Shown: positions 1 to 9,230, numbered from the stretch's first letter. The stretch: 64,000 bases of DNA from Rhizobium leguminosarum (GCF_004123835.1 NZ_MZMU01000003.1:1-64000), one strand, 5' to 3'. Numbers and translations: made by a program. The notes: a model not told the origin generated them from the letters alone.

Positions 1-132
1 CACCGAAAAGCCCATCTGCCAAACTGGACCCACATGTACAATTGGCATCGTCCTCATGGTAGCCTGAAATCAAAAACACCCATCGGTCGCCTCGGTCTCA
101 ACCGAGACAACCTGTTGAGGCTCCACAGCTAG
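1..132 (+). pseudogene. C-terminal end of an IS481-family transposase (cut by window edge)
   Basis: Frame 1 reads 43 residues from the first base to a TAG at 130-132. It contains YNWHRPHGSLKSKTPI followed by RLGLNRDNLLRLHS, the characteristic end of IS481-type DDE transposases. The gene enters from outside the window, so whether it is intact is unknown. Its stop codon overlaps by two bases the first base pairs of the palindrome at 131-180, so the element's outer end is not recognisable here. Family assignment is from motif memory. Confidence 0.75.
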
Positions 133-180
133 AGCATGATGCCGAAAAGTGTGCGCGGTTTTCGGACGACATCATGCTCT
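131..180. repeat. 50-bp rhizobial palindrome, copy 1
   Basis: AGAGCATGAT pairs with ATCATGCTCT, and GCCGAAAA with TTTTCGG, around a GTGTGCGCGG loop. A second copy at 17461-17510 differs at a single base of 50. It lies between the IS481 remnant and the TPR gene and could act as a terminator or REP-like element. Confidence 0.85.
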
Positions 181-241
181 AACTCTTTAAATTACATCAT
201 GATCTCACCGAAGGCGTAAGCCTTTCGACGACATCATTCGG

Positions 242-1078
242 TCAATTGGTGTTGCTGTCGCCTGCTGCCTGCGGCGTCTTGTCCTTGGCGGCGAGTTTCT
301 GCCAGGAATTCTGCTGCGAGAGCATGCCTCTAAGATAGGCGACATTGGCATCGGCCTGCTGCGGCGAAAGTTCGCGCCTAGCGATCTGCTCGGCTTCCGG
401 GAAACGTCCCTGCAGACCGACGACCAGGGCAAGGTTCTGCCTGACGCGGCTGTCGGCGGTCGGCTGGCTGGCGGCGGAGCGCAGATAGGTTTCGGCCGTG
501 CGCAGATCGCCGGTCAGCACGTAGGACATCCCGAGGTTGGAAAGGATAGAGGGCTCGTTCGGCTGGATGTCGAGCGCGTCGCGATAGCGCTGCCGGGCAT
601 CGCTTGCCCGGCCCATCTGGTCGAGGATCGCGCCTTGGGCCGAGATCAGCTTCCAGTCTGGACGGTCCGGCGTCTGGGCGCGGCCGATCGTGTCGAGCGC
701 CTGCTGAAACTGGCCGGCCGCCGCCTGCGCCTTGCCGTAGGCGGCCAGCACGTTGCGGTCGCCGGGATTGGCAATCGCCACCTGCTGCATGACGGCGAGC
801 GCCTGTGTGTCGCGGCCGTTCATGCGCAGCAGATTGGCGTAGTTGACACCGGTGACGGGATCGCGCGGGTTCTTTTCATAGGCCTGGCCGAGCCGGTCCG
901 TCGCCGAGCGCAGCTCGGTCGCGTCCATCTCTTCGACCGGCTTGGTGAGTTTCGGCACCGAGCCCGTTGTCATCCGGTCCTTGGTCGTCGAACAACCTGC
1001 AAGTGCCAGGACGAGCAGCGATGCCGCAGCGCCCTGCAGAATGCGATTGGTGAATGTGGTGGTGAGCGAGGCAGGCAT
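242..1078 (-). CDS. TPR-repeat lipoprotein, TadD-like
   Basis: 278 residues. The N-terminus has a hydrophobic stretch ending in LALAGC, a lipobox, so an outer-membrane lipoprotein is expected with the Cys near residue 29. Residues about 55-255 form tandem tetratricopeptide repeats (for example the units around NPRDPVTGVNYANLLRMNG and QPNEPSILSNLGMSYVLTG). The arrangement and length fit TadD, the pilotin-like partner of Tad/Flp pilus secretion, but no other tad genes are in the window, so the role is inferred. It is divergent from the aminopeptidase gene with a 144-bp shared upstream region. Confidence 0.75.
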   Translation of the reverse strand: MPASLTTTFTNRILQGAAASLLVLALAGCSTTKDRMTTGSVPKLTKPVEEMDATELRSATDRLGQAYEKNPRDPVTGVNYANLLRMNGRDTQALAVMQQVAIANPGDRNVLAAYGKAQAAAGQFQQALDTIGRAQTPDRPDWKLISAQGAILDQMGRASDARQRYRDALDIQPNEPSILSNLGMSYVLTGDLRTAETYLRSAASQPTADSRVRQNLALVVGLQGRFPEAEQIARRELSPQQADANVAYLRGMLSQQNSWQKLAAKDKTPQAAGDSNTN

Positions 1079-1222
1079 GACGCGTTCCTGGATTCCGAAA
1101 TCGGCGCCTGACCTCGAAGCGGAACAGGGAAAGGTTTGACGCGTAATCTTCGCTCCAGCAATAGTCTGTTAACCCTAACAGACCGTTAAGGAACGATTCC
1201 TTGCGACCGCCGAAGGACAATC

Positions 1223-2614
1223 ATGGCCCCCTATCAGTTCATCGAGAGACCGACCCCCTTCAACACGAAGGGCGGTTCGACGCTGCCGATCTTTGCCGTC
1301 ACACCTGCCCATATCGAGACCGGCACGATCGATCCGATCGCGCTCAATTGGGCGCGCAGGGCAGGCTACAAGGCCGAAAGCGGATCGCTGCTGCTGATCC
1401 CGACGGCCGAAGGGCATCTCGGCGGCGCGCTTTACGGCCTCGGCACCAATCCATCCGAGCAGCCCTACATTACCGGCAGGCTCGCCCGTGCGCTGCCGGC
1501 CGGCGACTGGCACATCGAGACCGCGCCGCTGACGGCAAATCGCCTGGCCCTTGGCTTTGGCCTCGGCAGCTACCGTTTCGACCGCTACAAATCCGAAAAA
1601 TCGCCGGCAGCGACGCTGATGATCCCCCGCGATGCCGACGCCGCCGACATCAAGCGCCAGCTTGCTGGCGTCTTTCTCGCCCGCGACCTGATCAATACGC
1701 CGACGAATGACATGGGGCCGAACCAGCTCGAGGCTGTTTTCCGTGGCTTGGCCGAACATTACAAGGCGGAGATATCGGTTATATCGGGCGACGACCTGCT
1801 CAAGCAGAACTTTCCGCTGGTCCATACCGTCGGCCGCGCCAGCGCCGATGCGCCGCGCCTTCTCGAGCTGCGCTGGGGCAAGAAGGGTCATCGCAAGGTG
1901 ACGCTCGTCGGCAAGGGCGTCTGCTTCGATACCGGCGGTCTCGATATCAAGCCTGCCGCCTCCATGCTGCTGATGAAGAAGGACATGGGCGGGGCGGCAA
2001 ATGTCATGGGGCTTGCCCTGATGATCATGGACGCCAAGCTGAAGGTCGACCTGCGCGTTATCGTTCCGGTCGTCGAAAACGCGATCTCGTCCAATGCCTT
2101 CCGGCCCGGCGACATCTACCGGAGCCGCAAGGGCCTGACCGTCCAGATCGACAATACCGACGCCGAAGGCCGGCTGATCCTTGCCGATGCGCTTGCCTAT
2201 GCCGACGAGGAAGAGCCCGATCTGCTGATCGACATGGCGACGCTGACCGGCGCTGCCCGCGTTGCGCTTGGCCCGGATCTCCCGCCCTTCTTCACCGACG
2301 ACGCCAATCTGGCGCATGACCTGACCGAAGCGAGCCTGGAAACCGATGATCCGCTCTGGCGCCTGCCGCTCTATTCCGGTTACGAAAAGGATATCCGCAC
2401 CAAATTCGCCGATCTCACCAATGCGCCGGCCGGTGGCATGGCGGGGGCGATCACCGCGGCCCTCTTCCTCAAGCGTTTCGTCAGCAAGGCGAAGAGCTGG
2501 GTGCATTTCGATATTTACGGCTGGGCTCCGTCCGAACGGCCGCATTCGCCGGGCGGCGGCGAAGCACAGGCGATCCGTGCGCTCTTTCACCATATCCGCG
2601 AGAGCCTGCGCTGA
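1223..2614 (+). CDS. M17 leucyl aminopeptidase family protein
   Basis: 463 residues, somewhat shorter than classical PepA (about 500), in line with the short rhizobial M17 paralogues. The metal and active-site segment GKGVCFDTGG is near residues 230-240, and the M17 signature NTDAEGRLILADAL starts near residue 311. It releases N-terminal residues from peptides using two metal ions in the cytoplasm. The ATG at 1223 is preceded by GAAGGA at good spacing. A perfect 15-bp hairpin follows the stop. Confidence 0.9.
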   Translation: MAPYQFIERPTPFNTKGGSTLPIFAVTPAHIETGTIDPIALNWARRAGYKAESGSLLLIPTAEGHLGGALYGLGTNPSEQPYITGRLARALPAGDWHIETAPLTANRLALGFGLGSYRFDRYKSEKSPAATLMIPRDADAADIKRQLAGVFLARDLINTPTNDMGPNQLEAVFRGLAEHYKAEISVISGDDLLKQNFPLVHTVGRASADAPRLLELRWGKKGHRKVTLVGKGVCFDTGGLDIKPAASMLLMKKDMGGAANVMGLALMIMDAKLKVDLRVIVPVVENAISSNAFRPGDIYRSRKGLTVQIDNTDAEGRLILADALAYADEEEPDLLIDMATLTGAARVALGPDLPPFFTDDANLAHDLTEASLETDDPLWRLPLYSGYEKDIRTKFADLTNAPAGGMAGAITAALFLKRFVSKAKSWVHFDIYGWAPSERPHSPGGGEAQAIRALFHHIRESLR

Positions 2615-2620
2615 TGCTAT

Positions 2621-2659
2621 GAGGCGCATCGCGTGATCTCTGTTCACGCGATGCGCCTC
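2621..2659 (+). terminator. Strong hairpin after the aminopeptidase gene
   Basis: GAGGCGCATCGCGTG (2621-2635) pairs perfectly with CACGCGATGCGCCTC (2645-2659) over a 9-base loop. The T-rich stretch starts about 11 bases later (TTAAAATTTTATT), so it is a terminator-like or 3'-stabilising hairpin rather than a textbook intrinsic terminator. Confidence 0.6.
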
Positions 2660-2776
2660 GCTGCCGATCGTTAAAATTTTATTCACCCTGCCGGGCGGCA
2701 ATTTCTGCCGCCCCTTGCATGTGCATGGCAACTGCCGGAAAATGGAACGTTAGCGTAACGATCTTCCGGAGGGGCC

Positions 2777-3127
2777 GTGCCGATCGAACTGACCGCCTCG
2801 CAGGCGCTGGGGCTCTGGCATGGCGTGGCGCTCGATCAGGTCCGCCTCGATGACCGCGATTTGACGTTGCGCCAGATGGCGATCCTGCTGCATATTTATC
2901 TGGTGCCGCCGCCGCACACGGTGCGCGGGCTTGCCGCCACGCTTGATGTCACCAAGCCGGTCATCACCCGCGCCTTGGATACGATGGGCGAGATGGGCCT
3001 CGTTGATCGTGTGCGTGACGATGCCGACCGGCGCAACGTGATCATCAAGCGCACCGTCGGCGGCGCGCTTTACCTGGAAAAGCTCGGCGATCTCATACGA
3101 GATCAGGCCCGCCGGCTGCCGATCTGA
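2777..3127 (+). CDS. MarR-family transcriptional regulator (short)
   Basis: 116 residues with a GTG start preceded by CGGAGGGGCC. A winged helix-turn-helix covers roughly residues 30-105: TVRGLAATLDVTKPVITRAL is the recognition region and DRVRDDADRRNVIIKRT the wing. It is shorter than typical MarR proteins (about 140). The stop lies 11 bases before the preferred start of the NlpC/P60 gene, so the two are probably co-transcribed, and it may control that gene. Confidence 0.8.
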   Translation: MPIELTASQALGLWHGVALDQVRLDDRDLTLRQMAILLHIYLVPPPHTVRGLAATLDVTKPVITRALDTMGEMGLVDRVRDDADRRNVIIKRTVGGALYLEKLGDLIRDQARRLPI

Positions 3128-3138
3128 AAGGAATGCGA

Positions 3139-3996
3139 ATGACGATGCTCGACCGCCGCCTGCATGCCTACCGGCCCGATCTCGCGGAAGCCGGCCTCGA
3201 AGGCAAGGTCGAGGCGTTGCGCTTTGTGAAAGGCGCGCCGGCGCGTGTCGCCGTTCCTGTCCTGGCCGTGCGCCCTGAACCGGACCTTGCCCGCGGCATC
3301 GATACGGAGCTGCTTCTCGGCGAGGATGTGACGGTTTTCGATCGCGCCGACGGCTGGTGCTGGGTGAAGGCCGCCTCGGACGGTTATGTCGGTTATGTCG
3401 CGGCGGACGCGCTCTTGGAAGGCAGGCCGGCGCCGACCCATATCGTCACCGTGCAGCGCACCTTCGTCTATCCCGAACCGGAACTGCGCAGGCCCCACCA
3501 GGCGATCCTGTCGATGGGAAGCCGCCTTCATGTCGCCGGCGAGGCGGAAGCGCGGGGCAATCGCTATGTCGTGCTCGAGGACGGAACGGCGATCTTTGCC
3601 AAGCATGTCCAGCCAATCGGCGCTCTCGACGGCGACGATTATGTGGAGATCGTCGCCCGTTTTATGGAAACGCCCTATCTTTGGGGCGGACGTTCCGGCC
3701 TCGGCATCGATTGCTCCGGCCTCGTCCAGCTGGCGATGCTGATGACGGGCAGAGCTGCGCCACGCGATACCGATATGCAGGCGGCGGGCCTCGGCCAGCC
3801 GATCGATCGGTCCGAAATCCGCCGTGGCGACCTGGTATTCTGGAAGGGTCATGTCGCCATCTTCGAGGATCCGGAAACCATCCTCCATGCCAACGGCCAT
3901 AGCATGACGGTGGCGCGCGAGAATTTCGCGGCTGCGGTCGAGCGCATCGGCTGGCTCTACGAGCAACCGACCGGCTATCGCCGCCCGATCAGCTGA
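3139..3996 (+). CDS. NlpC/P60 (C40) cell-wall peptidase with SH3-like domains
   Basis: 285 residues from the ATG at 3139; an in-frame ATG at 3133 is possible, but AAGGA at 3127-3131 suits 3139 better. Two bacterial SH3-like segments occupy roughly residues 55-95 and 100-160. The NlpC/P60 domain follows (about 165-285), with the Cys in GIDCSGL (about C192), His in KGHVAIFE (about H238) and a third polar His in LHAN (about H250). Family members cleave peptidoglycan stem peptides, typically gamma-D-Glu-diaminopimelate bonds. No signal peptide is evident, so it may recycle cytoplasmic muropeptides or be exported in another way. It ends directly against the convergent amidase gene. Confidence 0.88.
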   Translation: MTMLDRRLHAYRPDLAEAGLEGKVEALRFVKGAPARVAVPVLAVRPEPDLARGIDTELLLGEDVTVFDRADGWCWVKAASDGYVGYVAADALLEGRPAPTHIVTVQRTFVYPEPELRRPHQAILSMGSRLHVAGEAEARGNRYVVLEDGTAIFAKHVQPIGALDGDDYVEIVARFMETPYLWGGRSGLGIDCSGLVQLAMLMTGRAAPRDTDMQAAGLGQPIDRSEIRRGDLVFWKGHVAIFEDPETILHANGHSMTVARENFAAAVERIGWLYEQPTGYRRPIS

Positions 3997-5388
3997 TCAG
4001 CCGATCGGAGGCTGCGGCCAGGATCTCACTCCGCCCGTCCAGTCCTCGAAGACTTTCGACAGTTTCAGCACCCGCATGTCGTCGAAACGCGGCCCGACGA
4101 TCTGCAGGCCGATCGGCATGCCCGATCGGGAGAAACCGCAATTGATCGAGGCGGCCGGCTGCTCCGACATGTTCCACGGCACGGTGAAACCGATATGCTC
4201 GAACGGCAGGGCCGGATCGTTCGTGGGCGATGCCCATTCGGCCGGATAGGAGATGATCGGATTGGTCGGCGAAAGCAGGGCGTCGACTTGCGCGAACAGC
4301 CGTCCGCAGCTCTTGCGCATCTCGATCGTCTGGTTGAAGCCCCTGACCGCATCGACACCGCTGATGTCGGCGCCACCCATCGCCCAATCCCTGATATAGG
4401 GCAGGATGCTGTCGCGCCGCTCTTCGTCGAGGTCCGCGATATCGCCCCAGAGCCGGGATCGCCAGAAATTGTCGAGCCCATCCAGCATCGCGCGTGTCAG
4501 CACCGGCTGGACCGATAGAATGGTCGCGCCGGCCGCCTCGAATTGTTTCGCCGCTGCTTCGACCGCGGCCCTGATCTCGTCGTCCACCGCAAGCCCGCAG
4601 CCGGCATCGAGCATCAGCCCGATCCTCATGTCCGACAGGTCGATGTCGAGATCCATCCAGTTGAAGTCGTTCGGCGGCAGGCTGGTGCCGTCGCGCCAGT
4701 CCGGCCGTGACAGCGTCGCCATCGAAAAGGCCGCATCCTCGACCGTGCGCGCCATCGGCCCGACGCAGCGCCCGACATAATAGGGATCGGCTGGAATACG
4801 CCCATGGCTCGGCTTGAAGCCGAAGATGCCGGTCCAGCCGGCGGGAAGGCGCACCGAGCCGCCGATGTCAGTGCCGATATGCAGTGGTCCGTAACCGGCC
4901 GCCGCCGCTGCGGAAGCCCCGGCGCTCGATCCGCCGGGATTCTGCGCGGTGTTCCAGGGATTGCGGCTGAGAGGATGAAAGCTCGAAAGCCCGGAGGAAA
5001 GCATGCCGTAATCGGGGCAGGTGGTCTTGGCGAAGATCACCGCGCCGTCTTCCCGCAGCCGGGCAGCGGCGGGCGCATCGGCGTCCGCGGGTTTGAGTTC
5101 CACTGCCCTTGTGCCTGATGGCACCGGCTGGCCCTTCGTGGCGATCAGTTCCTTCAGCGTCACCGGGATGCCGTCTAGAACACCGAGCGTTTCTGCCTTC
5201 GCCCAGCGCTCCGTCGACGCTTTCGCCTGGGCGCGCGCCGATTCCGGATCGTAGAGGTAGAGCGCCGAAATCGACGGCTCCCAGGCGGCGATATGGTCTT
5301 CGAGGGCGAGCCAGTAGTCGAGAGGGGAGAGGCTTTTATCGGCGAAGCGCTGCCTGAGTTCGCGGATGGTAATGTCGGTTTCGGTCAT
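3997..5388 (-). CDS. Amidase-signature family hydrolase
   Basis: 463 residues. The Ser-cisSer-Lys triad is visible: K79 in VTLKE, S154 in PGGSSAGAS, and nucleophile S178 in TDIGGSVRLPA. These enzymes hydrolyse C-N amide bonds; the family includes GatA, 6-aminohexanoate-cyclic-dimer hydrolase and aryl-acylamidases. GatA itself is unlikely because gatC and gatB are absent. It is the last gene of a minus-strand run (LysR, binding protein, two permeases, amidase), which suggests that it acts on an imported amide or peptide-like substrate. Confidence 0.85.
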   Translation of the reverse strand: MTETDITIRELRQRFADKSLSPLDYWLALEDHIAAWEPSISALYLYDPESARAQAKASTERWAKAETLGVLDGIPVTLKELIATKGQPVPSGTRAVELKPADADAPAAARLREDGAVIFAKTTCPDYGMLSSGLSSFHPLSRNPWNTAQNPGGSSAGASAAAAAGYGPLHIGTDIGGSVRLPAGWTGIFGFKPSHGRIPADPYYVGRCVGPMARTVEDAAFSMATLSRPDWRDGTSLPPNDFNWMDLDIDLSDMRIGLMLDAGCGLAVDDEIRAAVEAAAKQFEAAGATILSVQPVLTRAMLDGLDNFWRSRLWGDIADLDEERRDSILPYIRDWAMGGADISGVDAVRGFNQTIEMRKSCGRLFAQVDALLSPTNPIISYPAEWASPTNDPALPFEHIGFTVPWNMSEQPAASINCGFSRSGMPIGLQIVGPRFDDMRVLKLSKVFEDWTGGVRSWPQPPIG

Positions 5389-5424
5389 GGCATGGTCTTT
5401 CGGGCTTTTCGTCTTGGGAGGACA

Positions 5425-6288
5425 TCAGCGGCTCGCCTCGCGCGGGTCGAGCAGATCGCGCAAACCGTCGCCGAGCATGTTGAAGCCGAAGACGGTGAGC
5501 GCGATGGCAAGGCCGGGCAGGATCGCCAGCCAGGGAGCGAGCGCCAGATAGGTTTGCGCATCGGCAAGCATCCGGCCCCAGGTCGGCGCCGGCGGCGCCA
5601 TGCCGAGCCCAAGGAAGCTGAGACCCGCTTCGGTGAGGATCGCCAGCCCCAGCTGGATCGCGCCATGCACGATGATCTGGCTGATGATATTCGGCAGTAC
5701 ATGGCGCAGCGAAATGGTCAGGCGCGTATTGCCGATCGCGCGGGCCGCCGTCACATAGTCGCGGCTCCAGGCCTGCAACGAGGTCGCGAGTGTGACGCGG
5801 GCAAAGACCGGGATCATGAAGACGGCGATCGCGGTGATCGCGGTGAACCGCCCTGGCCCGAGAAAGGCGCCGAGCACCATGGCGGACAGGATCGGCGGAA
5901 GCGCGAAGATGACGTCGCAGATGCGCATCAGCAGCGCTTCGAAAGGACCGCGGATTGCCGCCGCCGAAATGCCGGCGATCGAGCCGAGCGTCCCGCCGAT
6001 CGTAACCGCTGTGATGGCGATCGACAGCGAATTCCAGCATCCCGCCATCAGCATCGAAAGCACATCGCGGCCGAACTGGTCGGTGCCGAGCAGGCCGAAG
6101 GCAAGCGGCGGTTGCAATTTGTGGATGATCTGCATTTTCGCCGGCGGCAGCGGCGTCCAGACGAGCGAGAGCAGCGCAACGGCGACCAGCAGGCCGATGA
6201 TGACACCCCCTGCAATCAGGTTCATTCGCCGGCTAAGTCTAAAGACCCGACGACGGCTGGTGATGGCAGTGGATGCGATCGGTACCAT
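5425..6288 (-). CDS. DppC/OppC-type ABC permease
   Basis: 287 residues with an N-terminal membrane segment, then the LLGTDQFGRDVLSMLMAG region typical of DppC/OppC proteins. The EAA-type coupling loop (TAARAIGNTRLTISLRHVLP) contacts the ATPase. It forms half of the membrane channel for an oligopeptide- or nickel-type importer. The start lies 3 bases after the stop of the DppB-type gene, so the two are translationally coupled. The amidase gene follows 36 bases downstream. Confidence 0.9.
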   Translation of the reverse strand: MVPIASTAITSRRRVFRLSRRMNLIAGGVIIGLLVAVALLSLVWTPLPPAKMQIIHKLQPPLAFGLLGTDQFGRDVLSMLMAGCWNSLSIAITAVTIGGTLGSIAGISAAAIRGPFEALLMRICDVIFALPPILSAMVLGAFLGPGRFTAITAIAVFMIPVFARVTLATSLQAWSRDYVTAARAIGNTRLTISLRHVLPNIISQIIVHGAIQLGLAILTEAGLSFLGLGMAPPAPTWGRMLADAQTYLALAPWLAILPGLAIALTVFGFNMLGDGLRDLLDPREASR

Positions 6289-6291
6289 GTC

Positions 6292-7239
6292 TCAGGCCGC
6301 CTTTCTCATCCTGGGATCGATCGCCAGATAAGAGAGATCGACGATGAAATTCATCACGATGACAAGGCCTGCGAAGAACAGCACGACATCCTGCATGACG
6401 ATGATGTCGCGCTGGGAGAGCGCCTGCAAGGCGAGCCGCCCGAGGCCGGGAAGGTTGAAGACGTTTTCCACCAGCACTGCGCCGGCGACGAGAAAGGTGA
6501 ATTGCAGCCCGATCATGGTGAGGATCGGGATCAGCGCGTTCGGCACGATATGCCGCCACAGCACCGCACGACGAGACAGCCCTTTGGCCACAGCCGTGCG
6601 CGCAAAATCCTCATGCATTGTGTCGAGCACCGCCGAACGCGCCACCCGCGTCAACACGCCCGCCTGCGGCATCGCCAGCGCGACGGCGGGCATAACAAGC
6701 GCCTGCAATGCCGGCAGCAGGCCGGCGCTCCAGCCCGGAAAACCGCCGGCCGGCATCAGCCCGAGCATCGTCGAAAACAGGATGATCAACAGCAGCGCCA
6801 CCCAGAAGGCGGGCACGGCGATGCTGATCTGCGAAAACAGCGTCGCGATGATGTCGAAGAGACCGCCGCGGCGCGAGGCGGCCAGCACGCCGAGCGGCAA
6901 GGCTATCGCCACCGAAAGTACGATCGCCATCAGTGCCAGCGGCAGCGTCACCGTCAGCCGCTCGACGATCAACCCCGCCACCGGCACGCCATAGGTTAGG
7001 GAATTGCCAAGATCGCCGGAGAGCACGCCGGTTAACCATTGCCCGTAGCGCAGCAGCAGCGGCTGGTCGAGGCCGAGACTGTGGCGCAGCGCTTCAAGCG
7101 TTTCCGGTGTTGCCGAGGTGCCGAGCATGATCGAGGCGGGATCGCCGGGCAGAAGGTCCATGACGGCGAAGATCAGCAGCGAGACGACGACGAGCGTGAC
7201 GAGGAGACCGGCGAAGCGGCGGGCGAGGAGTGGGATCAT
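6292..7239 (-). CDS. DppB/OppB-type ABC permease
   Basis: 315 residues. The start (MIPLLARRFAGLLVTLVVVSLLIF) and the DLLPGDPA segment are typical of DppB/OppB proteins, with six predicted membrane helices. The coupling loop reads RTAVAKGLSRRAVLWRHIVP. It is the partner of the adjacent DppC-type protein. No dppD/dppF-type ATPase gene is present in this run, so the transporter must borrow ATPases from elsewhere or they are encoded outside the window. Confidence 0.9.
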   Translation of the reverse strand: MIPLLARRFAGLLVTLVVVSLLIFAVMDLLPGDPASIMLGTSATPETLEALRHSLGLDQPLLLRYGQWLTGVLSGDLGNSLTYGVPVAGLIVERLTVTLPLALMAIVLSVAIALPLGVLAASRRGGLFDIIATLFSQISIAVPAFWVALLLIILFSTMLGLMPAGGFPGWSAGLLPALQALVMPAVALAMPQAGVLTRVARSAVLDTMHEDFARTAVAKGLSRRAVLWRHIVPNALIPILTMIGLQFTFLVAGAVLVENVFNLPGLGRLALQALSQRDIIVMQDVVLFFAGLVIVMNFIVDLSYLAIDPRMRKAA

Positions 7240-7637
7240 ATCGGGTCGAGCACCGCGGCGGCAACCGAACGCGGCACGCCCCCTTTGCCCTCACGCGGAG
7301 CACCCGACGCGCCAGGGCGAGTTTGGCGCGAACGCCGCCCCCGCTCTCCGTCATCCTCGGCCTTGAGCCGAGGATCCATGCCCGTGGCTGTTGATGGATG
7401 CGGTGTGGATGCTCGGCTCAAGGCCGAGCATGACGGAGTGTGGGGTTGGCGCGAGCAACCATTCATGGCGCAGGCGCTTGCGTCAGGAATGCCATACGCC
7501 AAGAAAACCAAATAATGCCGGCCCGGACTGAACTGACCTGGTGACGAATGGACAGGGCTGCGCACTACATCGGCCAAATACATGTCGGATCTCTCCAAGG
7601 CCATCACCTCATCACATCCCGCCCCGACCTACCTCTC
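7240..7637. repeat. RIME-like inverted repeat inside the transporter operon gap
   Basis: The 398-bp gap between binding protein and permease genes has no credible ORF. It holds a large inverted repeat: 27 bases starting CTCCGTCATCCTCGG (7346-7372) pair with 7412-7438 with one mismatch, and each arm is itself a small hairpin (CTCGGC...GCCGAG). The layout matches rhizobial intergenic mosaic (RIME-type) elements. On the transcript it would form a stable structure separating the highly expressed binding-protein gene from the permease genes. Confidence 0.75.
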
Positions 7638-9167
7638 TCACTCGTCCCAGGAAACACCGGACAGCACGTTGGAAGGGATCGGCTCGTTCTCCCACAGCCC
7701 TTTCAGCTTTTTGTCCCAGACGCCGAGTTTCGGCATGACGAAAAGGTAGAGCGCCGGCACGTCCTCGGCGAGGATCTTCTGCGCTTCGCCATAGATCGCA
7801 TTCTGCGCGGCAGGATCGGCCGTCTCCTGGACCTTCTTCATCAGCGCGTTGAAAGCAGGGTTCTTGTAATTGAAATAATAGGGATCGCGGGCATAGATGT
7901 CGATGTCGAGCGGTTCGGCATGGGCAACGATCGTCATGTCGAAGTTGCGGTCCTTCATGATGTCCTGGACCCATTTCGCCGGAAATTCCGTCGGCTCGAT
8001 ATTCATCGTCACGCCGATCTCGGCAAACATCGCCTGCATCACCTGAGCGCTGCGCGGCGCATAAGCCATCTGCGGCGATTTGATCGTGAAGGTGAAGCCG
8101 TTGGGGTAGCCGGCTTCGGCGAGCAGCGCCTTCGCCTTCTCGACATCGTAAGGCAGCACGCCAGTCATGTCCTGATAGCCCGGATCGTTCGGCGTGTAGT
8201 GGCTGCCGATCGGTGTGCCGAGGCCGGACCATGCGCCGTCGATCACCGTCTTGCGGTCGATCGCCATCATCAGCGCCTGGCGGACGCGTTTGTCGTCGAA
8301 CGGCTTCTTGGCATTGTTCATGCCGGCAACGACCTTGAGCTCGGTATTGCCGATCCTGGTGACGAGCCTCGCATCGCCGTCGAACGAACTCATCAGCTCA
8401 GGCGCGGCAAATTCCGGAAAGGCATCGAGATCGCCGGATTTCAGCGCAGCTGCCTGCGCCTGCGGATCGGCGATGAAGCGGAAGGTCACCTTGTCGAGCT
8501 TGGCGGCCGCATCCTTGTTCCAATAATCGGCATTCCTGGCGAGTTCGACCTTGTCGCCCTTCGCCCAGCTGGCGAATTTGAACGGGCCGGTGCCCACTGG
8601 CGTCGTCTTGTCGTCGGCAGCCGTCTTCGGTGCGACCATCACCGAGGCTGGCCAGCCGAGCCAGTAGACCAGGCTGCCGGTCGGTACTGAGAGATGCAGC
8701 ACTAGCGTTTCGGCATCAGGTGTATCGATCGAGGCGATCGAGGCGAAAAAGCGCTTCTGCGGATTGACCGAATCCGCGCCGCGGGCGCGGTCGAGCGAAA
8801 ACTTGGCGGCAGCGGCATCGAAGACCTCGCCGTCATGGAATTTGACGCCAGTCTGCAGCTTGAACGTATAGGTCAGGCCATCGGGAGAGATCTCCCAGCT
8901 TTTTGCCAGCTGCGGCTGGATCTTACCGGCCTGGTCGATCGTCACCAAGCCCTCGAACACGTTCTGCCAGGTCACCTGGCCGATTGCGACCGGTGCTGCA
9001 ATCGTTGGGTCGAGACCGGTCGGCTCGACGCTCATGCCGAGATTGAGGGTGGTCTTCGCCGCCTCGGCCGGCGTCATCGCCGTCATCACTAGGCCGGCCG
9101 AAAGCGCAGCACCGAGGGAAAGCCGCCTGACGAAACGCGAAGGCGCAAACGAAAGCTTGATCATCAT
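7638..9167 (-). CDS. ABC transporter solute-binding protein, family 5 (peptide/opine type)
   Basis: 509 residues from the ATG at 9167, preceded by CAGGGGAC; an open frame extends upstream but reads through AT-rich leader sequence. A signal peptide covers about residues 1-36 (hydrophobic SLGAALSAGLVMTAMTPAEA). The family-5 hallmark region YTFKLQTGVKFHDGEVFDA and the C-terminal lobe with DPYYFNY follow. It captures an oligopeptide-like solute in the periplasm for the two downstream permeases. Neighbouring amidase and P1 peptidase suggest an amide-containing ligand. Confidence 0.9.
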   Translation of the reverse strand: MMIKLSFAPSRFVRRLSLGAALSAGLVMTAMTPAEAAKTTLNLGMSVEPTGLDPTIAAPVAIGQVTWQNVFEGLVTIDQAGKIQPQLAKSWEISPDGLTYTFKLQTGVKFHDGEVFDAAAAKFSLDRARGADSVNPQKRFFASIASIDTPDAETLVLHLSVPTGSLVYWLGWPASVMVAPKTAADDKTTPVGTGPFKFASWAKGDKVELARNADYWNKDAAAKLDKVTFRFIADPQAQAAALKSGDLDAFPEFAAPELMSSFDGDARLVTRIGNTELKVVAGMNNAKKPFDDKRVRQALMMAIDRKTVIDGAWSGLGTPIGSHYTPNDPGYQDMTGVLPYDVEKAKALLAEAGYPNGFTFTIKSPQMAYAPRSAQVMQAMFAEIGVTMNIEPTEFPAKWVQDIMKDRNFDMTIVAHAEPLDIDIYARDPYYFNYKNPAFNALMKKVQETADPAAQNAIYGEAQKILAEDVPALYLFVMPKLGVWDKKLKGLWENEPIPSNVLSGVSWDE

Positions 9168-9230
9168 GTCCCCTGTCTGGCCATGCTCGATGGCGAAGGC
9201 CTTTTGCGAATAAAGTGGCACTATGCCAGT

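Noticed and set aside
1175..2731. 518-residue minus-strand open frame opposite the aminopeptidase gene
   Set aside because: It is the antisense shadow of a clear M17 gene in GC-rich DNA and its product has no recognisable domain.
3997..5388. Amidase as GatA of the tRNA amidotransferase
   Set aside because: No gatC or gatB nearby, and the gene is part of an importer run.
5293..6999. 568-residue plus-strand open frame
   Set aside because: Antisense to the amidase and permease genes; the product is Arg/His/Gln/Asp-rich low-complexity sequence typical of shadow frames.
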